IMG/VR virus record: IMGVR_UViG_3300017992_000015 | Span: 85,367-149,366 of that record | From: a virus | Reading direction: 5' to 3' (one strand) | DNA length: 64,000 bases | In this document: positions 1-6,928 of the stretch, piece after piece | How positions within the stretch are numbered: position 1 is the stretch's first letter | Layout of the letters: the number at the start of each line of letters is the position of its first letter | Translations under genes and position numbers: made by a program | The notes under the pieces: model-generated | Database searches by the model: none | Seen by the model: only the letters and a program-made list of their open reading frames with translations | What the model was told of the DNA's origin: nothing

Positions 1-53
1 GCACGCCCAACTCCTGTTGGAGGCCGTCGCCTCCGGAGCTGCTGCCCGTTCAT
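1..53 (-). CDS. Possible start of the next gene, cut by the window edge
   Basis: An ATG at 53 is preceded on the minus strand by AGGA with a 5-base gap, 24 bases after the stop of the DUF2997 gene, and the frame stays open to the edge (17 codons, Arg- and Pro-rich). The spacing fits the dense leftward operon. Too little is visible to assign a product, and it may be spurious. Confidence 0.35.
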   Translation of the reverse strand, partial: MNGQQLRRRRPPTGVGR

Positions 54-76
54 CCTCGTCCTGGGACTTATTTCAG

Positions 77-286
77 TTAACCGCCCTTTTGCTCACCCTT
101 GATCTCGATTTCCTCGGGATCTTCGTAAGCCTCTGCGGTGTCGAGGGTTTCTTCAACCTCACCGAACAGGTTCTCGTAACCTTCGGTCAGGGCGCGGCAG
201 CTGCCGCCTTGGACGCCGAAAACTGCGGTCGTTGCTTCTCCCTTGGGAGAGACCGTAATCTCGATGCGGGGTCCGGTGATAGGCAT
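77..286 (-). CDS. DUF2997 small protein
   Basis: A 69-residue protein. After a short N-terminus it reads PRIEITVSPKGEA, then GVQGGSC and a leucine/glycine-rich stretch, the pattern of the DUF2997 family. I chose the ATG at 286 over upstream in-frame starts because TTGGAG lies just before it. In many bacteria DUF2997 proteins are encoded beside DUF1257 and a Ycf46-type AAA+ ATPase, and that exact trio is present here. The molecular role of the family is not established. An AT-rich palindrome (294-321) fills the gap to the DUF1257 gene. The acidic C-terminal tail ends in a Lys/Gly patch. Confidence 0.8.
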   Translation of the reverse strand: MPITGPRIEITVSPKGEATTAVFGVQGGSCRALTEGYENLFGEVEETLDTAEAYEDPEEIEIKGEQKGG

Positions 287-293
287 TTGTTCT

Positions 294-321
294 CCAATCT
301 TGTTCTCGTGAATAAAATTGG
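294..321. repeat. AT-rich palindrome, copy a
   Basis: Twelve-base arms CCAATCTTGTTC and GAATAAAATTGG around a TCGT loop, with one mismatch and one wobble. It fills most of the gap between the DUF1257 stop and the DUF2997 start. It shares the TTC-N4-GAA core and AT-rich arms with elements at 11041, 24282, 42325 and 56944. Confidence 0.6.
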
Positions 322-326
322 CAGGA

Positions 327-749
327 CTAGACGTCCCAGCCATCACCTCCGCCGCCGTCGCCTTCGACCGCGTAGTCACCGCCCCCGATGGGGATGACCA
401 GCTTGATCGAGCCGTCGTCCAGTTTCAGTTCTTCCATCTCGGTAGCGCCTTCGGCTTCCGCCTTGGCTTTGGCAGCTTCGACCCCGTACTGCTGCTTGAG
501 GTTGTCGAGTTCTTTCTCTTTACCCCAAGAGCCGTTGTAGTTGTCGAACGAACATTCCCCAGTGGTCTGATCGATCGTTACAGGGTATCGCCAACCGGGC
601 AGTTGGACTTGGTGGCCGTGCTTGTTGCGCATGCCACCGCCTTTGCCCTTGGCGACGCCCATATATTGTGCGCCGGGAATCTTGTCGCACGCTTTTTTCA
701 AGGCCGCGGCGTCCTTGATAGCGCTTTTGCGTCGAGTCATGTGGCTCAA
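327..749 (-). CDS. DUF1257 (Ycf35-like) protein
   Basis: A 140-residue protein. The N-terminus reads MSHMTRRKSAIKDAAALKKA if translation starts at the TTG at 749. DUF1257/Ycf35 proteins typically begin MSHxT followed by a short helix with LKKA, so this start fits the family. AGGAG lies 7 bases before the TTG but 16 bases before the nearest ATG (740), which also favours TTG. The middle has a Gly/Lys-rich loop and a stretch of beta type (LPGWRYPVTID); the end is acidic and Gly-rich. It starts 11 bases after the AAA+ ATPase gene. Ycf35 has no settled function; co-occurrence with Ycf46 and DUF2997 suggests they work together. Confidence 0.8.
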   Translation of the reverse strand: MSHMTRRKSAIKDAAALKKACDKIPGAQYMGVAKGKGGGMRNKHGHQVQLPGWRYPVTIDQTTGECSFDNYNGSWGKEKELDNLKQQYGVEAAKAKAEAEGATEMEELKLDDGSIKLVIPIGGGDYAVEGDGGGGDGWDV

Positions 750-759
750 TGCAAATCTC

Positions 760-2463
760 CTAGTTGGAGGAGGGGTCTGCAGCCGTGGCGGCTCTCTCGG
801 TGGAGACCTTCCGCGACTTGCGGCCAGTATTGTGAACGCGTTCCCCGTTGACCGGGTAGGTGTTCTCCTGGCAGAATTTTCTGATAGCGGCGACAGCATC
901 TGCGTTGATCTTCGCTACCGGCGTGATTTCTCTCGCAGCGGCAAGAAGCTCTTCGGCAGTCGGACGGATCGCTTCAGCGTCGGGCGGGTCGCCCTTCTTG
1001 CCCGCGTCCTCCCACTTCGACATACGGTCGTCGTAGGCGTCATTGCGAGCGCTGATCACGATCTCTTCCAGCTCTGCGCCGGTGTATTGGTCGGTGCCGG
1101 TCACCACTGTACGCAGTGACTTTCCGTAGTGGGCCGAGTCGCAGTTGCGCCGGTCCAGGTGGATGCTGAGGATCTCGAGCCGCTCGTCTTGGTCCGGCAG
1201 GTCCGTGGACCACACCCGATCGAATCGTCCGGCACGCAGGAGTTCATCGGGAACCCCAGCCGTTCGGTTCATCGTGACCATGACGAACGTACGGGCGTCA
1301 GAATCGGACGCCATGTCCCGCTCGCTCAGCCAGTTGAGGAAGTAGCTCAACACCCGAGACGCCACGCCGCTGTCCGCAGCCTGGTTCTCGTGGGCGCCGC
1401 CGAAAGCCTTGTCGATCTCGTCGATCATGAGCAGGGCGTTCGGCATGGCTGCGACCATTTGGAGGGCAGAACGGATCTTCGCTTCCGATCCGCCGACATA
1501 CTTGTCGAACATGCTGCCGATGTCCATCAGCACCAGGTCCAGCCCAAGCATCTTGGCCGCGGCTTTCGCCACCAGTGTCTTGCCCGTACCCGCAGGCCCG
1601 ATCAGGACCGAGCCCCGTGGGAGCTCCAGCCCGACAGTTTGGGCGTGCTGGGTGTAGGCACGAGCGCGCTTACGCAGCCACGACAAGAAGGTCTTGAAGC
1701 CACCGATCTGATCGGCGTTCGGGATCTTCTCGTGCGGAATGAAGCGCAGACCCTCCACCTTCCGGATCACCTTCGCCTTTTCGGCGGCGATGATGTCCAG
1801 ACACTGCTCGTTGACGCCCCCACTCACAGCACACGCGTACGCAAAGATGCGCTGTGCTTCTTCGGAGGTCGTTCCGAGCATCGAGCGGATGATCTTTTCT
1901 TCCAGCTCTGCATCCACAGTTGTCTTCTTCTTACCTTTATTGCTCCGTGCGGCGGAGCCAACGATGAAGTCGAACACGTCTTTCTTCATCTCGTCGTATC
2001 GCGGGAGCTCGAAGTCGATGACGTCGCAGTACTCCGCAATATCGGCGTGAGGGACTGGCGTGTTGGCCAGTGTGACGATAGGTCGCGTTCTCTTGTCGTT
2101 GCTGAGCGCGTTGTCGATGCAAATCTCCATGAGCGCTCTTCGTAGTTGCAGGTTCTTCTGCCCCTGGCCGTTGAGATACGAGCCAAGATCCTTCATGAGA
2201 ATCAGGCCGTCCCCTGGCAGCTTCTGGGAAGCAGCCTCCTGCAATGCTTGTAACGGGTCGATACACTTCGTATTCCAGCTGGCTCCCGTCACACAGTTCC
2301 AGCTGTACCATCGCAGATCAACAGGCGTCTGCCTGGTATACTCGGCAGCGATCTCTTTCAGGGCTCGCTCTGCGCGGCCCTCGTCGCCAGACAAGTACAC
2401 CCAAATGACAGACGATCCAGAGTCGATCTTCGACATGAAGGACTGAGCGAATTTAGTCGCCAT
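760..2463 (-). CDS. Ycf46-type AAA+ ATPase
   Basis: About 567 residues. The N-terminal ~240 residues resemble the divergent first domain of Ycf46 proteins (KDLGSYLNGQ, then a DFELPRYDE segment). Next come the Ycf46 signature IGGFKTFLSWLRKR, Walker A GPAGTGKT (~290), Walker B LLMIDEIDKAFGG (~345-357), a sensor-1 TMN (~400) and the arginine-finger segment RAGRFDR (~411). The key catalytic residues are present, so it should hydrolyse ATP. Ycf46 proteins are found in cyanobacteria, plastids and other bacteria, with unresolved roles. I prefer the second of two adjacent ATGs (2463 over 2466) because AGGAG then has 5 bases of spacing. It overlaps the end of the upstream gene by 11 bases and leads directly into DUF1257 and DUF2997, forming one cassette. 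Confidence 0.9.
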   Translation of the reverse strand: MATKFAQSFMSKIDSGSSVIWVYLSGDEGRAERALKEIAAEYTRQTPVDLRWYSWNCVTGASWNTKCIDPLQALQEAASQKLPGDGLILMKDLGSYLNGQGQKNLQLRRALMEICIDNALSNDKRTRPIVTLANTPVPHADIAEYCDVIDFELPRYDEMKKDVFDFIVGSAARSNKGKKKTTVDAELEEKIIRSMLGTTSEEAQRIFAYACAVSGGVNEQCLDIIAAEKAKVIRKVEGLRFIPHEKIPNADQIGGFKTFLSWLRKRARAYTQHAQTVGLELPRGSVLIGPAGTGKTLVAKAAAKMLGLDLVLMDIGSMFDKYVGGSEAKIRSALQMVAAMPNALLMIDEIDKAFGGAHENQAADSGVASRVLSYFLNWLSERDMASDSDARTFVMVTMNRTAGVPDELLRAGRFDRVWSTDLPDQDERLEILSIHLDRRNCDSAHYGKSLRTVVTGTDQYTGAELEEIVISARNDAYDDRMSKWEDAGKKGDPPDAEAIRPTAEELLAAAREITPVAKINADAVAAIRKFCQENTYPVNGERVHNTGRKSRKVSTERAATAADPSSN

Positions 2464-3775
2464 CATCTCTCCTGTCTAAACGTACTCCTCTTGGACGTCT
2501 TTCACTTGTAACAGGACCTTGCGGTTCCTCTGCGTCTCCTCCGCGTTCGTCGAAGACGTCTTGCAATGCAGCACGGATCTGACTCCTGCTGCGGTCGAGA
2601 CCGTAGCGATCGGCGAGTACACGTCTGACAGCGCCAAGTGCTTCATCCACATCCGGGTTTTCTTGGCGTTGTAGCGTGCCGTCTCGCGAGATAGCTACGA
2701 ATTCCTCGCTTTGTATTAGGCCGTTGGCTGCGTCGAGCACGTCGTACAGATCCATATCGGCCACTAGGTTGTTCACGCCTCCGGTGGTGTGGGGCCACCC
2801 GTCGAGTCGCGTGATGATGTCCTCAACCCACGCCTGGCGACGGTGCTCCGCCTGGACGACCCCGAGGCAGCCCTCGAGCATCAGTACCAGCGCGCGGCAG
2901 TCGTTGGCGTCGTGGCGTACACGACGCGTCAGGTTGCCGGCAACCCCGTCGATCTCGCAGTTGCGCAGCATATCGCGGATGTCATCCATGGCGCGTGAGC
3001 GCGACGGAAAATCGCGATTGTAGTGACTCTGGAGCGCCGACATGATGAACTCCCGGTTCTGACCCGTCATGTACATCAGCCGGTGCCGAAGGTCCTCGAA
3101 CTGCATCTGAATCAGTCGTTCGAAGCTGTCCTCCGGTGCACGCAGTGCTTCTGCGAGGATTTCCTGCAAATGTGCACGTGCGTTGCGTAGCGCTGCCGTG
3201 TCGTCACGTGACATGTCGGACGATAGCGCGACCGCGGCATCAATCTCGGTTGTCCCTTCAATGCAGGCACGGACGATTCGGTGGATGGGTAGCATGGCGA
3301 GCCAGCTGCGCGCGATCGGACGCATCAGGCGATGCCAACCAGTCTCGCGCATGATCTTGCCGGTATTGACGTGGTATGTCAACGAATCCGGCAGCGCAAC
3401 ATACAGTCGCATCTCCTCGGCCATGCGTCGATGATGATAGCACGCCAGGATGACGTCTCCTACGGTGGCATCCCACTCGTAGTTGCCGTCGCTACTCCTC
3501 GCCGAAACGTATCGTCCACCGTAGTCCGACATAGATGTAGCGGTGTGCGTTACGTGCGACAGCACGCGAACGAACGAGTAGTTGGCGTTGAAGACTACTG
3601 GAGTCGGTGCGCGCCAGGCCTCGTTGCGAATCCAGCTGCGGTCGTTACCAATGGACCGCAGCCGCTCCTGGTCGATGGTCTCGGCGGTTCGGCGCCCGCG
3701 CCTTTGCCGCCGTTCACGTAGGTCTGGTGTGATAGCCGTGTAGTCACTATCAGACGTTTCGGGCATTCTGGGCAT
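2453..3775 (-). CDS. Unknown protein, 440 residues
   Basis: I do not recognise this family. The protein is Arg/Asp-rich, with an Arg-rich N-terminal patch (RERRQRRGRR) that could bind nucleic acid, a mostly helical middle and a charged C-terminus. The ATG at 3775 is preceded by GGAGG with 5-base spacing and starts just after the upstream stop (3802); an in-frame GTG-type start at 3805 would overlap that gene. Its end overlaps the start of the AAA+ ATPase gene by 11 bases, so the two are probably translationally coupled. It could be a partner of the AAA+/DUF1257/DUF2997 cassette, but that is inference from position only. Confidence 0.75.
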   Translation of the reverse strand: MPRMPETSDSDYTAITPDLRERRQRRGRRTAETIDQERLRSIGNDRSWIRNEAWRAPTPVVFNANYSFVRVLSHVTHTATSMSDYGGRYVSARSSDGNYEWDATVGDVILACYHHRRMAEEMRLYVALPDSLTYHVNTGKIMRETGWHRLMRPIARSWLAMLPIHRIVRACIEGTTEIDAAVALSSDMSRDDTAALRNARAHLQEILAEALRAPEDSFERLIQMQFEDLRHRLMYMTGQNREFIMSALQSHYNRDFPSRSRAMDDIRDMLRNCEIDGVAGNLTRRVRHDANDCRALVLMLEGCLGVVQAEHRRQAWVEDIITRLDGWPHTTGGVNNLVADMDLYDVLDAANGLIQSEEFVAISRDGTLQRQENPDVDEALGAVRRVLADRYGLDRSRSQIRAALQDVFDERGGDAEEPQGPVTSERRPRGVRLDRRDDGD

Positions 3776-3801
3776 GCTGTCCTCCGACGGACAGCCAAGA
3801 C

Positions 3802-4515
3802 TCAAATCGGTTTGAGTTTGCTGCCCTCTTCTTCTTTGGATTGAATTGCCCCAAGCATACGCTTAACGGAGTCGGTGGCGTCGCCGTCTCGCAACGGCAG
3901 GGCGTCCAGCGTCTCCAGCAGGCGCCGCAGCCGGGCTTTCACCACGGCGTTGATCTCGTCGGTCTTCTCACGCTCTTTGTCGTAGATCGCGTTGAACATC
4001 GACGGATCGTCTGAGTAGGTCGCCTGCACCTTCTCCCACGTCTGCTCGTTCAAGATGCCGAGCCGCAAGACGTCGGGAGGAGTCATAATGCCCTCTTCAT
4101 CTAGCGTCTTACCGATGTACTCAAGTATCTGATCAGTGAATGGTTCTTCTTCATTCGGATCGGGTGGCCAGATAAGGAGAGATTCAGTAATAGCCCACGC
4201 AATTTCCCCTGCGTCTGCGGGGTCAAACGCATGCGGACTGACGCTACCGTTGTAGAGGGCGTTGCAGAGTCGGATGAAGTCCGGAAGGTTAGTGTAAAAC
4301 CCATCGGTCGTTACGAGTTCCCTCGCTGCCAGGAGCTTGTTGAAAGAAGGCTCCTTAAGCGGGGATCCCAACTCCTCCTGCATCTCCATCCGGATCGTCA
4401 TCGGGTCCCAGTTCAGCCACTCCGGGCCGAGCAGGTCGCTCGCGGCGATCAACAGGACCGTCGCTGATGTCTCCGGGTCGAGAAGGATCTGCTTCATCTG
4501 CTGCGAGAGGGCCAT
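3802..4515 (-). CDS. Unknown protein, 237 residues
   Basis: Not recognised. A soluble, mostly helical, acidic protein with a hydrophobic N-terminal helix (residues 15-30) and a C-terminal charged helix ending KEEEGSKLKP. It starts inside the end of the preceding gene: the 219-residue gene at 4355-5014 stays open 161 bases into this one. The ATG at 4515 has AGGA very close (2 bases) and GGAG 10 bases away, both inside the preceding coding sequence, as expected for coupled translation. Confidence 0.7.
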   Translation of the reverse strand: MALSQQMKQILLDPETSATVLLIAASDLLGPEWLNWDPMTIRMEMQEELGSPLKEPSFNKLLAARELVTTDGFYTNLPDFIRLCNALYNGSVSPHAFDPADAGEIAWAITESLLIWPPDPNEEEPFTDQILEYIGKTLDEEGIMTPPDVLRLGILNEQTWEKVQATYSDDPSMFNAIYDKEREKTDEINAVVKARLRRLLETLDALPLRDGDATDSVKRMLGAIQSKEEEGSKLKPI

Positions 4516-5014
4516 GTTCCTGGTTCTCCATAACTATCCGGCGCCATTCCATCAGCGTCGGTTGGCCGAGGTCATATGATATGCCCTCAAACGTCGGTGG
4601 CATCTGCTCGGTCACGTCACCGTGTTGCAACGTGAAGTGCGTATCCAGTCCACTGATACTGAACCAACGCCGATCGGCCAGCGATAGAAAGCGCGGGGCC
4701 AGATACGGGATGTTCGGATCAGTGTCTAGCATCTTACCGTACTCTCGACCGATCGCCAGCAGCGCGTCGCCGCGCTGTTGCAACAGGGAGATCATCATGT
4801 CCTGGTTGATGATGCCCCTCGGGATGATGTGTCCCGCTGTCCAGACTACGCATGCCTGCTCAAACGGGATCGTCCACGACGGGTCGAGTCCCAGGTAGGG
4901 CGGCATGTCTTCTTCAAACAATCGCACGGCATTCAGGATCGTGGACACAAGCAGCCGCTTCTGATGAAACAGCCGGTTCTGCCCCATAACCTGGCCGACT
5001 CGTAACTCGATCAT
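4355..5014 (-). CDS. Unknown protein, 219 residues, with long 3' overlap
   Basis: Not recognised. Roughly the first 165 residues look like a folded domain (hydrophobic core, MEWRRIVMENQEHG near the end). The last ~54 residues are Asp/Pro/Gly/Arg-rich and are read from DNA that also encodes the start of the next gene in another frame. The tail may therefore be a disordered by-product of a missing early stop. The start overlaps the stop of the upstream gene as ATGA at 5011-5014. A frameshift joining the two genes would have to be +1; I see no convincing slippery sequence. Confidence 0.65.
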   Translation of the reverse strand: MIELRVGQVMGQNRLFHQKRLLVSTILNAVRLFEEDMPPYLGLDPSWTIPFEQACVVWTAGHIIPRGIINQDMMISLLQQRGDALLAIGREYGKMLDTDPNIPYLAPRFLSLADRRWFSISGLDTHFTLQHGDVTEQMPPTFEGISYDLGQPTLMEWRRIVMENQEHGPLAADEADPSRPGDISDGPVDRRERPARPGVAELGPDDDPDGDAGGVGIPA

Positions 5015-5301
5015 GCTCTCTGTGCGAAAAGGAACTCTGCGCGGAAGCCAACGACTTGCGCGTTTGGGTCCAGGGCGTCGGCACCGTCAAGCATTTCGCC
5101 ATCCGTACCGACCGGCCCTACGATTGGGTTGTCCGTCATCCCGCCGCCCGAGAAGCCACGCCGGGATGCTTCCTCCCGTGCCAGCTCCTTGCAGCGTTGA
5201 TGCTCCACCTCGCCCCGGTCCTGGCCATCGATGACGACCTTGAGCTTGTCCATACCCACCCCGCGGACGGGTCCCGATTCTCGTTCGTTGACGACGATCA
5301 T
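5011..5301 (-). CDS. Unknown small protein, 96 residues
   Basis: Not recognised. A charged N-terminal half (DKLKVVIDGQDRGEVEHQ) is followed by a Gly-rich segment (RRGFSGGGM) and an acidic loop. The ATG at 5301 has GGAG with 7 bases of spacing. It is the first gene after the terminator at 5375-5401, so it heads the leftmost transcript seen here; an ATAATACC motif lies about 50 bases upstream (5347-5354). Confidence 0.6.
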   Translation of the reverse strand: MIVVNERESGPVRGVGMDKLKVVIDGQDRGEVEHQRCKELAREEASRRGFSGGGMTDNPIVGPVGTDGEMLDGADALDPNAQVVGFRAEFLFAQRA

Positions 5302-5374
5302 CCTATTTCTCCAGCGTTTCCGGTGCAATCCGACCTCCGGACTGCTGGTATTATGCTACCAAATCCGGATAGCT

Positions 5375-5401
5375 AAAGAAAGGTCGGGCCAATGCCCGGC
5401 C
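5375..5401 (-). terminator. Rho-independent terminator
   Basis: On the minus strand GGCCGGGC, loop ATTG, GCCCGACC is followed immediately by TTTCTTT. One pair is a G-T wobble. It lies 115 bases beyond the stop of the membrane-anchored 323-residue gene and before the 96-residue gene. Confidence 0.7.
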
Positions 5402-5423
5402 AGATCTTACATAAACTTACGAA

Positions 5424-5488
5424 CTTTATAGCGGGAACAAGTGGAACAGGTTTTGGTGACGTCCTGTCCATAGTCCCCGACTATAAAG
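5424..5488 (-). ncRNA. Candidate structured RNA or structured 3' UTR
   Basis: Nested helices on the minus strand: CTTTATAG (5481-5488) pairs with CTATAAAG (5424-5431); inside that GGGGA pairs with TTCCC; inside that ACAGG pairs with CCTGT around a 12-base loop. The middle helix contains a G-U pair on the minus strand that becomes an A-C mismatch on the plus strand, so the fold favours minus-strand RNA, the direction of transcription here. It sits between the 323-residue gene and the terminator at 5375-5401. Function is unknown; it may only protect the 3' end. Confidence 0.4.
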
Positions 5489-5515
5489 TCCGCAGGTCTA
5501 TGTACGATCAGGCCG

Positions 5516-6487
5516 TTAGGTGGGTACCGGAGTTTCCTTTGGCTCCGGCGTGGGGGTGTCCGTATTTCCTGCCAGCGCAAGCTTTGTGCACCTGGCGCAG
5601 AGATCCGGATTCGGGATGCTCTCCGTTGGAGATAGTATTAGGTCGCGCCCGAGTGGCTTCAACTCACCGCATGAGTTTTTCTTAGCCTTCGAGTGCCGAC
5701 CGCACCATTTGCAACGTAGAGGATCGTTATGAGAAGATGTGGGGGGCTTCTCAGGTTCTTGCGGCGGGGATGCCGCAGGGGGTTCCGGGCTTTTGGCTGC
5801 CCGGTCCGCGACTTTCGCAATCTTAGTCTCGGTACTTTGGAGGGACTTCCTGGTCTCGGCGAGCGCAGCTGACGCAGTGGCGAGCCCTTCAGTGAGGGTC
5901 GGGAGCTTCTTGAGCTCCGCCGCCGCTTCGAATAGCTGTCTCTCGAGCTCATCTTTGCCCGTCTCCAACTTACCGATCCGCGATCGCTGTTCGCGGGTTT
6001 CGGAAAGGAGTTCCGAATAGAGAAGAGGTCGCTTTTCTGGCGTCTCAGACGCCAGCACACCGGCCAGTCCGTGGGTGATGAAATCCTCCACGTAGGCCAG
6101 CATGTACTCCAACTGCCGCAACAAGGTGACAGGTGGAGGGTTGTTGGGATCGGCGATCTTGGACATGAGTTCGATCTCGATCTCCGCCATGTCCTGGATG
6201 TCTTTCGTGCCTTTGTCGGTTGCGTAATCACGCAACGCGGCGGTGAGTGTGGTCGAAACTCTGTTGTGCACTCGACTCTTGGTGGCCAAGACGCGCAACT
6301 TTTGTTGTTTCTCCCGATGGCGCTCCAGCAGATGCTGCCAGATGAAAGCGCCTACGGCACCCACGGTGGCCAGAAAGGCAAGGCCGAGCCCACGAAACGC
6401 TGCATCGGTGCAGTAGACGTCAAGCGTCACGATAATCGCTCCAGCAACACCGATAATTGCTGGAATGATCCACTTCCCAAACCTCAT
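5516..6487 (-). CDS. Membrane-anchored coiled-coil protein with zinc-finger-like end
   Basis: A 323-residue protein, family not recognised. Residues ~5-22 and ~33-50 are two hydrophobic segments likely to span the membrane. Then come a charged helical region, a predicted coiled coil (~165-225) and a Pro-rich linker. The C-terminal part has CKWCGRHSKAKKNSC and, further on, CARC, a plausible four-cysteine zinc site. GGAGG lies 7 bases before the ATG. It stands alone between the structured non-coding segment (6488-6928) and a terminator. A role in lysis (holin or spanin-like), or in tethering DNA or ribosomes to the membrane, is conceivable but not shown. Confidence 0.7.
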   Translation of the reverse strand: MRFGKWIIPAIIGVAGAIIVTLDVYCTDAAFRGLGLAFLATVGAVGAFIWQHLLERHREKQQKLRVLATKSRVHNRVSTTLTAALRDYATDKGTKDIQDMAEIEIELMSKIADPNNPPPVTLLRQLEYMLAYVEDFITHGLAGVLASETPEKRPLLYSELLSETREQRSRIGKLETGKDELERQLFEAAAELKKLPTLTEGLATASAALAETRKSLQSTETKIAKVADRAAKSPEPPAASPPQEPEKPPTSSHNDPLRCKWCGRHSKAKKNSCGELKPLGRDLILSPTESIPNPDLCARCTKLALAGNTDTPTPEPKETPVPT

Positions 6488-6551
6488 GGCTGTGCCTCCA
6501 CGGTAAGGATAAGTTGGAAAACCAAGCTGCTTTCGCAGCTCCCTGAAATAT

Positions 6552-6662
6552 TGAGTTGCCCCAGCTCCAATCTGGTCTAAGCCATGCCGGCATCAGGGGC
6601 CGACTAACGGAGAGTAAGACCGTCTCCGGTCCGTCCGACTTCATTCGTCCTGGGGCAACTCA
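6552..6662. ncRNA. Candidate structured RNA closed by a 13-bp stem
   Basis: A perfect 13-base inverted repeat closes an 85-base interior that itself folds: CGGAGA/TCTCCG, or alternatively GACCG-TCTC-CGGTC, plus the self-complementary ATGCCGGCAT (6584-6593). All closing pairs are Watson-Crick, so strand cannot be decided. It lies 65 bases before the start of the membrane-anchored gene, so on the minus strand it would form part of that gene's 5' leader. No tRNA-type T-arm is visible. Confidence 0.4.
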
Positions 6663-6691
6663 CACAACCGGATGGGCCGGATTGTGTACCT

Positions 6692-6725
6692 AAAAAACCG
6701 CGGCGGACGTTGCCAGTCGCCGCGG
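6692..6725 (-). terminator. Rho-independent terminator
   Basis: On the minus strand CCGCGGCG, a 12-base loop, CGCCGCGG, then six T. It lies about 200 bases downstream of the secreted-protein gene and inside the hairpin-dense segment. It would also end any short transcript begun at the ATAATACC motif at 6807-6814, giving an RNA of roughly 110 bases. Confidence 0.75.
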
Positions 6726-6882
6726 CTGGTAGACGCGAAGCTTTAATGCTTCCACTCTCGGCGAAGCCATGAGCGTTGTCTAACCTGTTCTACTATATAA
6801 TGCCCGGGTATTATGTCGTTTTTGACAGGCCCAGCGCCCGTTTTCGACGAGTTTTGGTAGCTAAAAATGGTGGCACCCCTGG

Positions 6883-6902
6883 CCCTCCGCATTCGCGGAG
6901 GG
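6883..6902 (-). terminator. Hairpin, possible terminator of the secreted-protein gene
   Basis: A perfect 8-pair stem CCCTCCGC/GCGGAGGG with an ATTC loop, extendable by CCCTG/CAGGG with an internal loop. On the minus strand it begins 26 bases after the stop of the gene at 6929-7555. A T5 run follows only about 11 bases after the extended stem, so termination would be weak. Confidence 0.4.
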
Positions 6903-6928
6903 CAGCAGGGGGCCATTCGTCGGTTGTA

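Larger units (their letters stand above)
6488..6928. other. 441-base gene-free segment dense in hairpins
   Basis: I see no credible gene here on either strand. Elements from low to high coordinate: a perfect 13-base inverted repeat TGAGTTGCCCCAG (6552-6564) / CTGGGGCAACTCA (6650-6662) enclosing smaller hairpins, such as GACCG-TCTC-CGGTC at 6618-6631; a 10-pair hairpin with one bulge (6662-6687); an 8-pair hairpin with a T6 tail on the minus strand (6692-6725); small hairpins near 6731-6770; an 18-base near-palindrome ATAATGCCCGGGTATTAT (6797-6814); and a hairpin CCCTCCGC-ATTC-GCGGAGGG (6883-6902). It could be a non-coding RNA, a replication or packaging site, or a regulatory hub. Confidence 0.65.

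Noticed and set aside
3802-5014. Programmed frameshift joining the 219- and 237-residue genes
   Set aside because: It would require a +1 shift; I found no slippery or rare-codon site, and the downstream gene has its own plausible start.
5392-5685. Plus-strand frame with a protein-like start
   Set aside because: It overlaps a terminator and the end of the membrane-anchored gene in antisense, with no binding site; all other genes point left.
6718-6775. tRNA-Leu-like string CTGGTAGACGCG with a GAAGC/GCTTC stem on the plus strand
   Set aside because: The anticodon loop would have 6 bases, there is no T-arm or GTTCGAAT, and the acceptor stem does not close.
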